Shown here in pieces: positions 27,425 through 35,315 of a stretch of 64,000 nucleotides of DNA. Source of the DNA: Thalassotalea insulae (GTDB lineage Bacteria > Pseudomonadota > Gammaproteobacteria > Enterobacterales > Alteromonadaceae); NCBI RefSeq assembly GCF_030161395.1, contig NZ_BSST01000001.1, positions 2,790,001 to 2,854,000 of the forward strand, in the 5' to 3' direction. Below the pieces are notes generated by a model. That model did no database searches and was not told the DNA's origin. It saw only the letters and a program-made list of their open reading frames with translations. Position 1 is the first letter of the stretch, and the number at the start of each line of letters is the position of its first letter. The position numbers and the translations under genes were made by a program.

Positions 27425-28715
27425 TAGATTGAAACCTAAATTTAGCTAATTCAATTTGCCACTTCTTAAGTGTTTTAGCTCTTCTCTCTGCGGTATCTTT
27501 ACTAAGCGACGGACATTGCTCTATAAGAAACTGAGTGGCAGTATCAGGATCTAACTCCTCAAGTGTCTTTTTATTAGCCCATTTAAGCCAAGCCCAACCA
27601 CATTCACTACTTTCGAACCTTATAGAAGCAATATTCATTTTTTGATCTTTGCTTAATTTTTCAAATTGATAACCAACAGATTGAATGGAGTTGTTTTTAG
27701 CCAATAAACCTAACATTCTTGCTGCATGGAGGTAGTACGCTACTTGCCTATCTGTTGTTAAATCAATGCTTTGAGGCGTTATGAAATCCCCTTTGCTTTT
27801 TAGTTCTACCACTTTGAAAACTTTGTATAAATCATTGGCTTGAGGAACGAGAGCGCTAGATATCAATGATGAAGATTGATCTTTTAAAGTACTTAGAGCA
27901 CTTCTTGCTTTCTCTTCTGAAATATTGAGTTCAGCTTCAAACAAGTCTTCTTGGCTAAATTGAATTCTAACTTTACCGTCTATGACTTCTTCAAGGAGGT
28001 TCTCAATAGCTCCTATATCAGCGCCTATCTCGTTTAAAGCAGGAAAGGGGTCGTCATTTTCATTTAAAATCTTAAAAACTTGAGAAATGATAGGTATACA
28101 TTCTTTAATCTTTGGAGACTTAAGTCTAATAATGAATGAACCTGTTCTTGCATCAACAGGAATTAAAGGAGAAGGAGTATAGTCGAGCTTTTTGAGAATT
28201 GACTTATACAAGTTAGAAAAAGCGTCTGATACCTTTGCAACAGCTCCAAGAGTTGGCTTAGTTTTATTAGTAGAGCCTCTAACATAAAGTTCTGAAATAT
28301 TCTCTAGTGACTTAACTTCAAAAGTCTCTTGACCTGTATCGCTTTTCTCCAGATAGAAATCGCTAGGTGGTAATATCTCTTCTGTAACTTGATTAGGAGA
28401 CAATGCAACTATTTCAGAATGCATGTTGGGGTTAAAAAAGGTTCTGACCCTAAAGAGTATATCTTCAGGGTAAGTATATATATCCCTTAGTTTTATTTTT
28501 GCAGAATTCAACAACTCTAACTTTTCTTCACTTATTGAAGAGTACAACCAGTGATCACTTTCATTATCTGTGTCTATCCAGAAAGCGATATAATTATTTC
28601 CTGCCCCGTTGGTTGCGTTAAAAAGTCTTGGTCCTTCGTAATATTCGTATACGTGGGATATTTCTAATTTACCAAAATAAGGTGTGTTGGGGAGAACTGA
28701 CATGCTAAACCCCAT
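27411..28715 (-). CDS. DUF6575-like protein, function unknown
   Basis: A 434-residue soluble protein. The N-terminal ~90 residues (FGKLEISHVYEYYEGPRLF, then DHWLYSSISEEKLELL and LRDIYTYPED) resemble DUF6575. The C-terminal third has a winged-helix look (DRQVAYYLHAARMLGLL). The two ATGs 12 bp apart differ in context: MSVLPN at 28703 has GGGG six bases upstream and would not overlap the preceding gene, while the longer form overlaps it by 11 bp. It forms a compact set with the 132-aa gene and the methyltransferase, so it may be the effector or nuclease partner. No catalytic motif is evident. Confidence 0.55.
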   Translation of the reverse strand: MGFSMSVLPNTPYFGKLEISHVYEYYEGPRLFNATNGAGNNYIAFWIDTDNESDHWLYSSISEEKLELLNSAKIKLRDIYTYPEDILFRVRTFFNPNMHSEIVALSPNQVTEEILPPSDFYLEKSDTGQETFEVKSLENISELYVRGSTNKTKPTLGAVAKVSDAFSNLYKSILKKLDYTPSPLIPVDARTGSFIIRLKSPKIKECIPIISQVFKILNENDDPFPALNEIGADIGAIENLLEEVIDGKVRIQFSQEDLFEAELNISEEKARSALSTLKDQSSSLISSALVPQANDLYKVFKVVELKSKGDFITPQSIDLTTDRQVAYYLHAARMLGLLAKNNSIQSVGYQFEKLSKDQKMNIASIRFESSECGWAWLKWANKKTLEELDPDTATQFLIEQCPSLSKDTAERRAKTLKKWQIELAKFRFQSKEKQ

Positions 28716-29103
28716 CCAGAACGCTAAAGTTATTTTGAGGTTGTGCAGTTATTTTGTACCACACGGTGTGATGGCTAGGTCTAAATGTATTAAGCATATT
28801 TCCACATGACGGTGTAAGCTCTCCTATAGCAATTAGCTTTTTTCTTAATTTAGGAAATAGTCTTCTTGTTTTCTTTATATCTTCAAGTTTCCAAAATTGA
28901 GACGTTCCATAAGAGCAAACAAACTCAAGTTCCGTATAAGGCTCTCTTAAACACAATCCATCTTCTCTAGATGTTGCAAAATCAGCTCTTAATGGCGGAT
29001 TATGACAAACAAGTCGATAAGATTGCCCATTAGCTGGACTTGATTCTTGTGGAGGAACATTTTGAGGGTAATTAGCTGGCCACTCGGTCACTGCTTGATT
29101 CAT
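28705..29103 (-). CDS. unknown protein coupled to DUF6575-like gene
   Basis: A 132-residue soluble protein with no family I recognise. Its middle section (YTELEFVCSYGTSQFWKLEDIKKTRRLFPKLRKK) looks like a folded alpha/beta segment. Its stop overlaps or abuts the next gene, and it lies 42 bp after the methyltransferase stop on the same strand, which suggests one transcript. A weak AAGGG is 15 bases before the ATG. Confidence 0.5.
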   Translation of the reverse strand: MNQAVTEWPANYPQNVPPQESSPANGQSYRLVCHNPPLRADFATSREDGLCLREPYTELEFVCSYGTSQFWKLEDIKKTRRLFPKLRKKLIAIGELTPSCGNMLNTFRPSHHTVWYKITAQPQNNFSVLDGV

Positions 29104-29145
29104 AATAATGCTATTAATCCCTTAATAATTATGAGCCTATTTATA

Positions 29146-29847
29146 TCATTTCTTATCGAGGGATTCAATGTTAGCGAATCTCTCTGATGCGTGCTTAATA
29201 GAGCTATCGGATAGATCATTACCATAAAAAGATCTACTTAAAGCTAAAGCAGAGACACCTGTAGCTCCAGAGCCCATGAAAGGATCACATACAATTTCAC
29301 CTTCAATAGTACTTTGCTTAATTAGTATGTCCATTAATTCTACGGGCTTTTCTGTTGGGTATCCTCTATAAACTCTAGGGACAGCTAAAACGTCTGGAAT
29401 TGATAAGTCGTTTAGCTTTTTCTTACCTTTTTCAAAGAATAAAACAAATTCATATCTAGCTCTATAATGGTATCCCATGCCGATTTTCATTTTGTCCCAA
29501 ACAATCGGTTTCCAAAACTTAAAGCCACATTTTTCAGCTATTGGCTTAACAATAAAAGCTGTTTCTTGATCACACAATAAATAGAAATGGGTATTTTTCT
29601 TTAATACTCGATAGATTTGTTCAAATAGCTCTTCAAACCTTGAGTTTGGGAATATAGAAAACCATTCATTACTTGATGATTTACTTTTTTTTAACCTAGT
29701 TGTTGTGCCAACTTTTCTATGTTTTTCCAATGATTCATATGCAGGATCTGTTACGACTAAATCAATGCTTTCTGTTTCTATATTCTTCAAGAAACTTACA
29801 GCGTCATCTTGACTAATGATTAAGTCCTTTTCATTCGCGTTTATCAA
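29146..29847 (-). CDS. DNA methyltransferase (N4/N6 type)
   Basis: A 233-residue amino-methyltransferase acting on DNA. The catalytic motif IV is DPAY in VVTDPAYESLEKH (near residue 33), an unusual variant of DPPY. The AdoMet-binding motif I DPFMGSGATG is near the C-terminus (about 194), giving the beta-class order. A short target-recognition region lies between. It is small, as in phage and island enzymes. Neighbours on the same strand could be a restriction partner, or the enzyme may be solitary. Confidence 0.88.
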   Translation of the reverse strand: MINANEKDLIISQDDAVSFLKNIETESIDLVVTDPAYESLEKHRKVGTTTRLKKSKSSSNEWFSIFPNSRFEELFEQIYRVLKKNTHFYLLCDQETAFIVKPIAEKCGFKFWKPIVWDKMKIGMGYHYRARYEFVLFFEKGKKKLNDLSIPDVLAVPRVYRGYPTEKPVELMDILIKQSTIEGEIVCDPFMGSGATGVSALALSRSFYGNDLSDSSIKHASERFANIESLDKK

Positions 29848-29957
29848 ATTCTGTCCTTAAACCACTGCATAAAAAAACAGTATTCTAGGTTTTTTAGCCT
29901 AAAGTATCAAACTCTTTTATATTTTTTGGGGGTAATGTATTGAATTATAAGTAATAC

Positions 29958-29981
29958 AAAAGCCACTTGTTAGTGGCTTTT
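29958..29981 (-). terminator. stem-loop after the DUF3631 stump
   Basis: Perfect 9-bp stem AAAAGCCAC / GTGGCTTTT with loop TTGTTA, 20 bp downstream of the stop on the minus strand. Next to it GTTACGTAT is tandemly repeated. Confidence 0.6.
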
Positions 29982-30000
29982 GTTACGTATGTTACGTATG

Positions 30001-30513
30001 TTACGCCTCTGTAGAAGACAAGGGCACATACCTTTCAATAACATCCATAAAGTCCATATGGTAATAGCCTTTCTTGGTTTTATCGTCGAATCTGATAGTA
30101 GAAGGCTTAATATTGAAAGGCTTCAATTTGTTGCTAAGTTGGCTAGGTGATATCCGTTTACCTTTATTAAATGTTAACCATGGTTTCTCATCATCGTTAC
30201 ACAGTTGAGCTATTAACTCTTCTGTAGTGATTCGGTCATCTTCATGAGCATTTAGAATAGTAACAACATCACTTAATAGCTCTTCACCGATTGAAGGTGT
30301 TTCTTGATTACAGCCTGAAAGTTCTATTGCAGATGACTTCGCCAATTCATACCAATCGTCACTTACTAAGTTGGCTATAGCAAATAGAGGCTCCCAGTTG
30401 TCTTGTGCTCTATCATTTAAGCCTGTTACGTCTTCATAGTTGTGATTTATAAAGTTTGAAGTGTTATCTATTGCCCACTTAGCAAGCTTACTTCTAATGT
30501 CTTGAAAAACGTC
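30001..30513 (-). pseudogene. 3' stump of a DUF3631 replication/primase-type protein
   Basis: The frame stays open well beyond any start codon, up to the end of the IS at 30513. It reads through KLAKWAIDNTSNF, LNDRAQDNWEPLFAIANL and DDWYELAKSSAIELSG, the signature of the DUF3631 domain found at the C-terminus of P4-like primase/helicase proteins. The N-terminal helicase/primase part is missing. The IS3 element abuts the break, so the gene was cut by IS insertion plus deletion. The last ~100 residues include a small helical domain and are intact. Confidence 0.8.
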
Positions 30514-30560
30514 TGATCTTCCCCTAACAATGTAGACATCTTTTATTTAGAAAATGAAGT

Positions 30561-30857
30561 ATGATGAGAGATGTTATGAGTAATAATAAATATCCCCAAG
30601 AATTTAAAGACGAAGCTGTTCGCCAAGTGGTTGATAAAGGCTATTCTGTGCCCGATGTTGCCAAGCGATTAGGCATTTCCGATAAGTCCCTGTATTACTG
30701 GGTCAAGAAAACTAAAGTACCAGCCAAGAAGTCAGCAGAGCAGGAAGAAATCCGCAAGCTAAAAGCTGAGTTAAAACGCGTGACTGAAGAGCGGAATATA
30801 TTAAAGGAAGCCGCCGCGTTCTTTGCAAGCGAGTCAAGGAAAGATACGCGTTCATAA
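30561..30857 (+). CDS. IS3-family transposase OrfA (IS-A)
   Basis: A 98-residue DNA-binding part of the transposase. It has a helix-turn-helix (EFKDEAVRQVVDKGYSVPDVAKRLGISDKSLYYWVKK) followed by a leucine-zipper-like helix (IRKLKAELKRVTEERNILKEA). Several Met codons near the start are possible; the conserved part begins at MSNNKYPQEFK. OrfAB fusion requires a -1 frameshift near its end. Confidence 0.92.
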   Translation: MMRDVMSNNKYPQEFKDEAVRQVVDKGYSVPDVAKRLGISDKSLYYWVKKTKVPAKKSAEQEEIRKLKAELKRVTEERNILKEAAAFFASESRKDTRS

Positions 30858-30889
30858 AATCACGACTCGAAGTCTACCGCGTCAAAGCA

Positions 30890-31702
30890 ATGTGTCAGGC
30901 ATTAAATGTTCACCGTAGTGGCTTCTATGCTTGGCTCAAACAACCACTATCTAAACGTGAGCAAGAGAACCAGAGGCTGCTTGAGCGCATCAAGGCAAGC
31001 TATGTTGAGAGTGGTGGTGTTTATGGCAGTCCACGTATTACGCATGAATTACGCCGTAAGGGAGAAACGTGCGGTGAAAACCGTGTAGCTCGTCTAATGA
31101 AGCAAGCCAAGCTAAAAGCTAATATTGGATATAAAAGGCGATACTTCAAGTCAACTGTGCCCGCATTAATAGCAGACAATCACCTTCAACAACAGTTTGT
31201 TGTTAGTGAGCCAGATACGGCTTGGGTAGCCGATATTACCTATATCAAAACCTATGAAGGCTGGCTGTACCTTGCTGTAGTACTTGATTTATTCTCGCGA
31301 AAAATCATTGGTTGGTCGATGCAACCGAACATGAGTAAAGATATAGTGATCAAAGCACTATTAATGGCTGTTTGGCGCAGGAACCCAAAACATGAAGTAA
31401 TAGTTCACAGCGACCAAGGCAGCCAATACGCGAGCTGTGATTACCGTGAATTCTTAACGGCAAACAACCTAGTACCGAGTATGAGTCGCCGAGGACATTG
31501 CTTAGATAATGCGGTAGCAGAAAGCTTTTTTCACTCACTTAAAACTGAGCGTGTTAAACGAAAAGTGTACGAGACTCGTAATGATGCTAGAGCAGATTTG
31601 TTTGATTACATTGAAATGTTCTACAATCGTAAGCGATTACATAGCCACCTTGGCCATGTGTCTCCCGAAGAGTATGAAAATCAGTATTTAACTGGAAGCT
31701 AG
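30890..31702 (+). CDS. IS3-family transposase OrfB, DDE integrase domain (IS-A)
   Basis: Catalytic part of the transposase, 270 residues from the first ATG. The frame is open upstream and reads KERYAFIKSRLEVYRVKAMC, showing that it is normally made as a frameshift fusion with OrfA. DDE residues: D in WVADITYI, D in VHSDQGSQY, E in AVAESFFHSLK. An HTH_21-like segment precedes them. No lesion seen. Confidence 0.93.
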   Translation: MCQALNVHRSGFYAWLKQPLSKREQENQRLLERIKASYVESGGVYGSPRITHELRRKGETCGENRVARLMKQAKLKANIGYKRRYFKSTVPALIADNHLQQQFVVSEPDTAWVADITYIKTYEGWLYLAVVLDLFSRKIIGWSMQPNMSKDIVIKALLMAVWRRNPKHEVIVHSDQGSQYASCDYREFLTANNLVPSMSRRGHCLDNAVAESFFHSLKTERVKRKVYETRNDARADLFDYIEMFYNRKRLHSHLGHVSPEEYENQYLTGS

Positions 31703-31728
31703 AAGTCTACAAAATCGGGGGAAGATCA

Positions 31729-31802
31729 AATGGTGATCTATCGCCAGTGGAGTATGAAGAAAGTTCCTTAAGAAAAGTGTCCTGAATTAGTTGCGCAGAA
31801 CA
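31729..31802 (+). mobile_element. 74-bp 3' remnant of a second IS3 copy (IS-B)
   Basis: Matches the last 74 bp of the element at 34964-36194 (its bases 36121-36194) with three mismatches. It includes the end of orfB and the right inverted repeat, in the same orientation. It is cut on the left by IS-A. It lies 10 bp beyond the YcaO gene stop, so the peptide locus is flanked by IS-B sequences on both sides. Confidence 0.92.
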
Positions 31803-31812
31803 CTGGGAGTCG

Positions 31813-33579
31813 TTAGGCAAAAAAATGAACAATATCGCCTGCCAAGATTTCCTTTTCCACTGCTTCATTAATAATATTGCGGATACATGACATTCCGAGA
31901 GGTTCAGCCTGATAGCCAAAAGTAATAGGTATCAAACCTTCGGATATTACCCGAATAACTTTTATTCTATTCGAATATTCATTTATATCTTTAGGATGTA
32001 ACTCTCGATAGTAAAGTTTAATTCCATTTTCTCGTGTTTTGCTTAAGATATTTTCCAATGAGTTTGAGAAATCTGATTTTGGATAAGTATCGGAGTTTTC
32101 AAAAAAGTGGGATATTTTATTAAAGTTATAGCCAGAAAAATAAAATTTCCCATGGTCTTGAGGGGTTTTTATGTGTGCTTTATCGTCAATTAATTCAATG
32201 TTTATTTTACTATTAAGTATTTTATGAGACATACAAATAAACACTTCGGAAACCGCTTTATCTATTGCTTCAATTGAACAAGGGTTACAACTAGCACCAG
32301 ATGAAAATTTGTAAGACTCATCTTCAGATATACCTATAGCCAAATAAGTTGGAAACAACCCCATATGTAGCACAAATACATTTAGGCTAATATTTACACT
32401 TGATAATATATTTCTAACTGCAGAAGTGAATGGTGTCTCATCATCAATTTTAAGTTTTGGAGGGGGAGTATTTGAATACCAATGCCTCAAAAGGGCATCT
32501 CTCTCAATAAGCTCTAAAAGAGCGCTTTTAGTGGCCTCTTCTATAGATGTGTGAGCTGCGATACCACTAGAAGAACTTATGCTTCTAGTGCAAATACTAT
32601 TGCCATCAAAATCACCATAATAAACCATTTCAAGAGGGCAAAGATAAGTTTCACCTTCAAAGCTCTTTACCTTTACCCAAGACCTCTCCTCATGTGCTTC
32701 TTTTATTGCTACATTCCACTTAATATTCTGAGCTTCAGTATAAGAGACTAAATTGTCTATATTAATAACATTGTTCTTTTTTTTAAGGAACTTCTCACTT
32801 CCCTTTATGATGTCATCTGGAAGCAACCTTGAGCAATAACGTTCATACCCTTCTATTGTAGCTTTACTCACAGCTTCTGAACCGCTTATCCCTGTACCAA
32901 ACTGAGTTTCATCAGCGTCATCGGAAAACGTAATTAATTTATGTGATGCGGCAGCGAAATGACTTAGGATATCACCTTCTTTATTGCGAATTATCCAATG
33001 ATCAATGTAAGGCTTTATGACACCAGTATCAATAATATCGTCAAAGATTACACTCCAGTAATTCTCTTCATTGTCTACAATCGAGTTAAAAGGTTTGACG
33101 AATTCATTTTTGAGAAATTCATACTCATAAATTCCATGAATTTTGGTACGTAACTCAGAAGAAGAGAATATATCTGAGCTCACAAACTTAAGTCCTTCTC
33201 CTTTGGTGACTAGTTTGATTATTGTCGCTTCATATTTTCTGCTAATAAACTTTGTGAAATTCTCTACTTCAAGTTGCTCATTAGCCTTACTAAACAATGA
33301 AACAAATCTGCCAACTCTGAAAGCCGACGTTGTATCATCAATGCTATGACAATAAAAAGGAGCGATTGCATTTGAATTTTTACTTTTGCATTTGGAGAAT
33401 AGAGTCTTATTTATTCCTGATTTATGAATACGGTTAATACAGAATTCAGTATTCTTGGTAAAATATGAAATTAAGCCATCATCCACTTTTGTATAATCGA
33501 AATATGCATCTGTCTTGGGTTCATAAAAAATAATTCTCTGATGAAAAATAAATACGTCGAGGTCCTGCCTAAAATACAT
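31813..33579 (-). CDS. YcaO-domain cyclodehydratase (TOMM/LAP biosynthesis)
   Basis: ATP-dependent enzyme expected to convert Cys/Ser/Thr of a precursor peptide to azolines. It has 588 residues. The YcaO domain spans about 200-588 with the three ATP/Mg blocks: GSEAVSKATIEGYERY, SSSGIAAHTSIEEATKSALLELIERDALL, and SGASCNPCSIEAIDKAVSE. The ~180-residue N-terminal extension is unassigned and may hold a peptide-recognition domain or replace the usual E1-like partner. The C-terminus ends HFFA rather than the proline-rich tail of many azoline-forming YcaO proteins. The start lies one base after the dehydrogenase stop. Low GC suggests transfer. Confidence 0.88.
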   Translation of the reverse strand: MYFRQDLDVFIFHQRIIFYEPKTDAYFDYTKVDDGLISYFTKNTEFCINRIHKSGINKTLFSKCKSKNSNAIAPFYCHSIDDTTSAFRVGRFVSLFSKANEQLEVENFTKFISRKYEATIIKLVTKGEGLKFVSSDIFSSSELRTKIHGIYEYEFLKNEFVKPFNSIVDNEENYWSVIFDDIIDTGVIKPYIDHWIIRNKEGDILSHFAAASHKLITFSDDADETQFGTGISGSEAVSKATIEGYERYCSRLLPDDIIKGSEKFLKKKNNVINIDNLVSYTEAQNIKWNVAIKEAHEERSWVKVKSFEGETYLCPLEMVYYGDFDGNSICTRSISSSSGIAAHTSIEEATKSALLELIERDALLRHWYSNTPPPKLKIDDETPFTSAVRNILSSVNISLNVFVLHMGLFPTYLAIGISEDESYKFSSGASCNPCSIEAIDKAVSEVFICMSHKILNSKINIELIDDKAHIKTPQDHGKFYFSGYNFNKISHFFENSDTYPKSDFSNSLENILSKTRENGIKLYYRELHPKDINEYSNRIKVIRVISEGLIPITFGYQAEPLGMSCIRNIINEAVEKEILAGDIVHFFA

Positions 33580-33580
33580 A

Positions 33581-34546
33581 TTAAGAGCCTACTCGTGCAG
33601 ATATTAAGGGGATAAGATTTTTATGATTTATGACACTGGATAGAAAATAGTCAGGATTAAACCCACAGTACTCACAAAATTTAAGATTGACATCTTCACA
33701 ATATAAATAAAATGATTGCATCAAATGACCTGCTTCAAGGAACAACATCTCAAAAGCTTTGTTTCCATATTTATATCTGACCCTTTCGTAGTCCCCAAAA
33801 ACGAAAACCGAAATACTATCGTCATTTATAGACTCATCATTAAACATTTTTGACTGACATAGTTTGTCATTACATTTAATTTTGATTAACTGTTGTGTAA
33901 CGCGCCTCCACTCATAAAATCCTGTTTTCAAGACACTTAAGTCTGATGGAATATAAATAAATATTTTTAATGGATATAACCCGCCAGGAGAAGGAACGCC
34001 CGATGTTAATAAGTTTACTTTATTATCTTTAGTTAAAACACCGTAGCAACTCACCAACATTTTCAGAATATGTGTATCAACTTTGGGCCACAAACTCTGT
34101 TCTCTTCGGCTAGTGCGTGATAAAAACAAACTTTCTAAATAACTTGGAGAATCAAGAGAATCTATATTTATTGCCTCCTCCAACTGGTAATCAAGGACTT
34201 CTATATTAGCAACATGAGAATCTATATCTTGATACGAGCGGGGTCTAAATAGCTTTTGAGGATTTCTAGACCATTCAGAAAATATGCTTCCAAGGTCAGT
34301 TTTATCTACAATAACTTTATATTTTTGAAGAAATTCTAGTACTTTTAACTCTGATTGAACTTCAACATTCAGTACATTATTCAGAGTATTTTGACCATTG
34401 CATTTTGGAAGGATTTGCTTCAATGCACGAGTTGCTTTAGAGCAATTTAATTCCACTATTCCATGGGGGGTGTTAAAAGTCCATACTCCATTTTCAAACC
34501 AATAACCACAGGCCAGTATTGGTGTATAATCTTCGTATAAATCCAT
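33581..34546 (-). CDS. SagB-type FMN-dependent azoline dehydrogenase
   Basis: Nitroreductase-fold enzyme expected to oxidise azolines to azoles, 321 residues. From about residue 140 the SagB pattern is clear: LSRTSRREQSLWP (FMN phosphate Arg), SGVPSPGGLYPLKIFIYI (matches PSAGALYP of the family), and LEAGHLMQSFYLYCEDVNL. The first ~100 residues (YWFENGVWTFNTPHGIVELN, later LEFLQKYKVIV) look like a winged-helix peptide-recognition domain as seen in PqqD-like RREs. It lies between precursor and YcaO genes on one transcript. Confidence 0.87.
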   Translation of the reverse strand: MDLYEDYTPILACGYWFENGVWTFNTPHGIVELNCSKATRALKQILPKCNGQNTLNNVLNVEVQSELKVLEFLQKYKVIVDKTDLGSIFSEWSRNPQKLFRPRSYQDIDSHVANIEVLDYQLEEAINIDSLDSPSYLESLFLSRTSRREQSLWPKVDTHILKMLVSCYGVLTKDNKVNLLTSGVPSPGGLYPLKIFIYIPSDLSVLKTGFYEWRRVTQQLIKIKCNDKLCQSKMFNDESINDDSISVFVFGDYERVRYKYGNKAFEMLFLEAGHLMQSFYLYCEDVNLKFCEYCGFNPDYFLSSVINHKNLIPLISARVGS

Positions 34547-34611
34547 TAATAAAACCTAGTTAATGGCAAGCCCTGCTACTTATAAGGAATGCCATACAAA
34601 TAATTCTAACT

Positions 34612-34812
34612 TTACTTATAAAGTTCTCTAGATTTATCTAAAAACTCTTCAGTTCTAAAGTTTTCTTCTTTATTAATATTACTTGCCGATGAATTACCAT
34701 TTGAAGAGTTACCACCTGTGCTTCCTCCACCGCAACCTCCACCGCCTGAAGATTTACCTACACTTCCGCCATCGACACTTTGGTTCTTGTACTTAGTCAC
34801 TTTAATTTCCAT
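34612..34812 (-). CDS. candidate LAP/TOMM precursor peptide
   Basis: A 66-residue peptide. Residues 12-45 are almost only Gly, Ser, Asn, with one Cys and one Thr (GGGGCGGGSTGG at 23-34), much like the core of microcin B17. The N-terminal leader is short (MEIKVTKYKNQ) and a 21-residue charged tail (NKEENFRTEEFLDKSRELYK at 47-66) follows the core. GAGG lies eight bases before ATG. It is first of three genes, 65 bp ahead of the SagB-type gene. Ser/Thr/Cys in a Gly-rich setting are good azoline substrates. Role inferred from composition and context. Confidence 0.8.
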   Translation of the reverse strand: MEIKVTKYKNQSVDGGSVGKSSGGGGCGGGSTGGNSSNGNSSASNINKEENFRTEEFLDKSRELYK

Positions 34813-34856
34813 AAGTTATTCCTCATTCACTTGATTTAAAAACCATTAACAACTTG

Positions 34857-34888
34857 TTTATAAAACAGCCAACCAATGTAGATGTCAA
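34857..34888 (-). promoter_or_regulatory. candidate sigma-70 promoter of the peptide locus
   Basis: On the minus strand, TTGACA (34883-34888) is followed by TTATAA/TATAAA (34857-34863) with 19-20 bases between, slightly long. It lies about 45 bp before the precursor ATG and between it and the IS-B left end, so the operon appears to carry its own promoter. Confidence 0.45.
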
Positions 34889-35027
34889 TATCTTTTCTCA
34901 ATTTTTCATTATTGAAATAAGCTAATGTTTTGAAAATGTATATTTTGAGCGTACTTAAAATTGTGATCTGCTTTAATCAAACAGGACACTTTAATAATGG
35001 AATATAATCCAATTATTGAGGTGTTAA

Positions 35028-35315
35028 ATGACAAAATGAACAAACAGAAGTTACACGGCTGAATTTAAACAAGAAGCCGTCGCATTAGTAACCGAACAAG
35101 GCTACAGCGTACCGAAGGCCGCAGCATCTTTGGGTATCACGGATAAATTACTTTATAACTGGAAAGCCAAGCTTGAAGCAGAGCAATCAGGTGCTAGTTT
35201 AAATGCCTATGAGCGGGCTGAACTGCTGAGGTTACGCAAGGAAAATAAAGAGCTAAGGATGGAAAAAGAGATATTAAAAAAGGCCAGCGCCCTCCTGCTA
35301 AAGGAAACCAAGTAA
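35028..35315 (+). pseudogene. IS-B OrfA, nonsense at codon 4
   Basis: ATG ACA AAA is followed by TGA (35037-35039) where relatives would read Arg (CGA), then the frame continues TNRSYTAEFKQEAVALV...GITDKLLYNWKAKLE to the zipper helix. A TTG at 35130 could restart translation but would lose the helix-turn-helix. Confidence 0.85.

Larger units (their letters stand above)
30514..31728 (+). mobile_element. IS3-family insertion sequence (IS-A), apparently complete
   Basis: 1215 bp bounded by imperfect 24-bp inverted repeats: left TGATCTTCCCCTAACAATGT..., right the complement of TGATCTTCCCCCGATTTTGT... It contains orfA and orfB in the -1 relation typical of IS3. Both frames look intact. The flanking bases do not form a target duplication (GTC left, AAT right), so one side has been deleted since insertion. 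Confidence 0.9.

Noticed and set aside
27411..28715. 434-aa gene as the missing island integrase
   Set aside because: No tyrosine-recombinase R-H-R-Y pattern or serine-recombinase motif is visible, and the N-terminus matches a different domain type.
29981..30002. Tandem GTTACGTAT units as the start of a CRISPR or iteron array
   Set aside because: Only two full units and a partial third are present with no spacers; too short to call.
34612..34812. Gly/Ser-rich frame as a low-complexity artefact or structural linker
   Set aside because: It has a strong ribosome site, a candidate promoter, and lies 65 bp ahead of a SagB-type dehydrogenase and a YcaO gene. Composition fits an azoline precursor.
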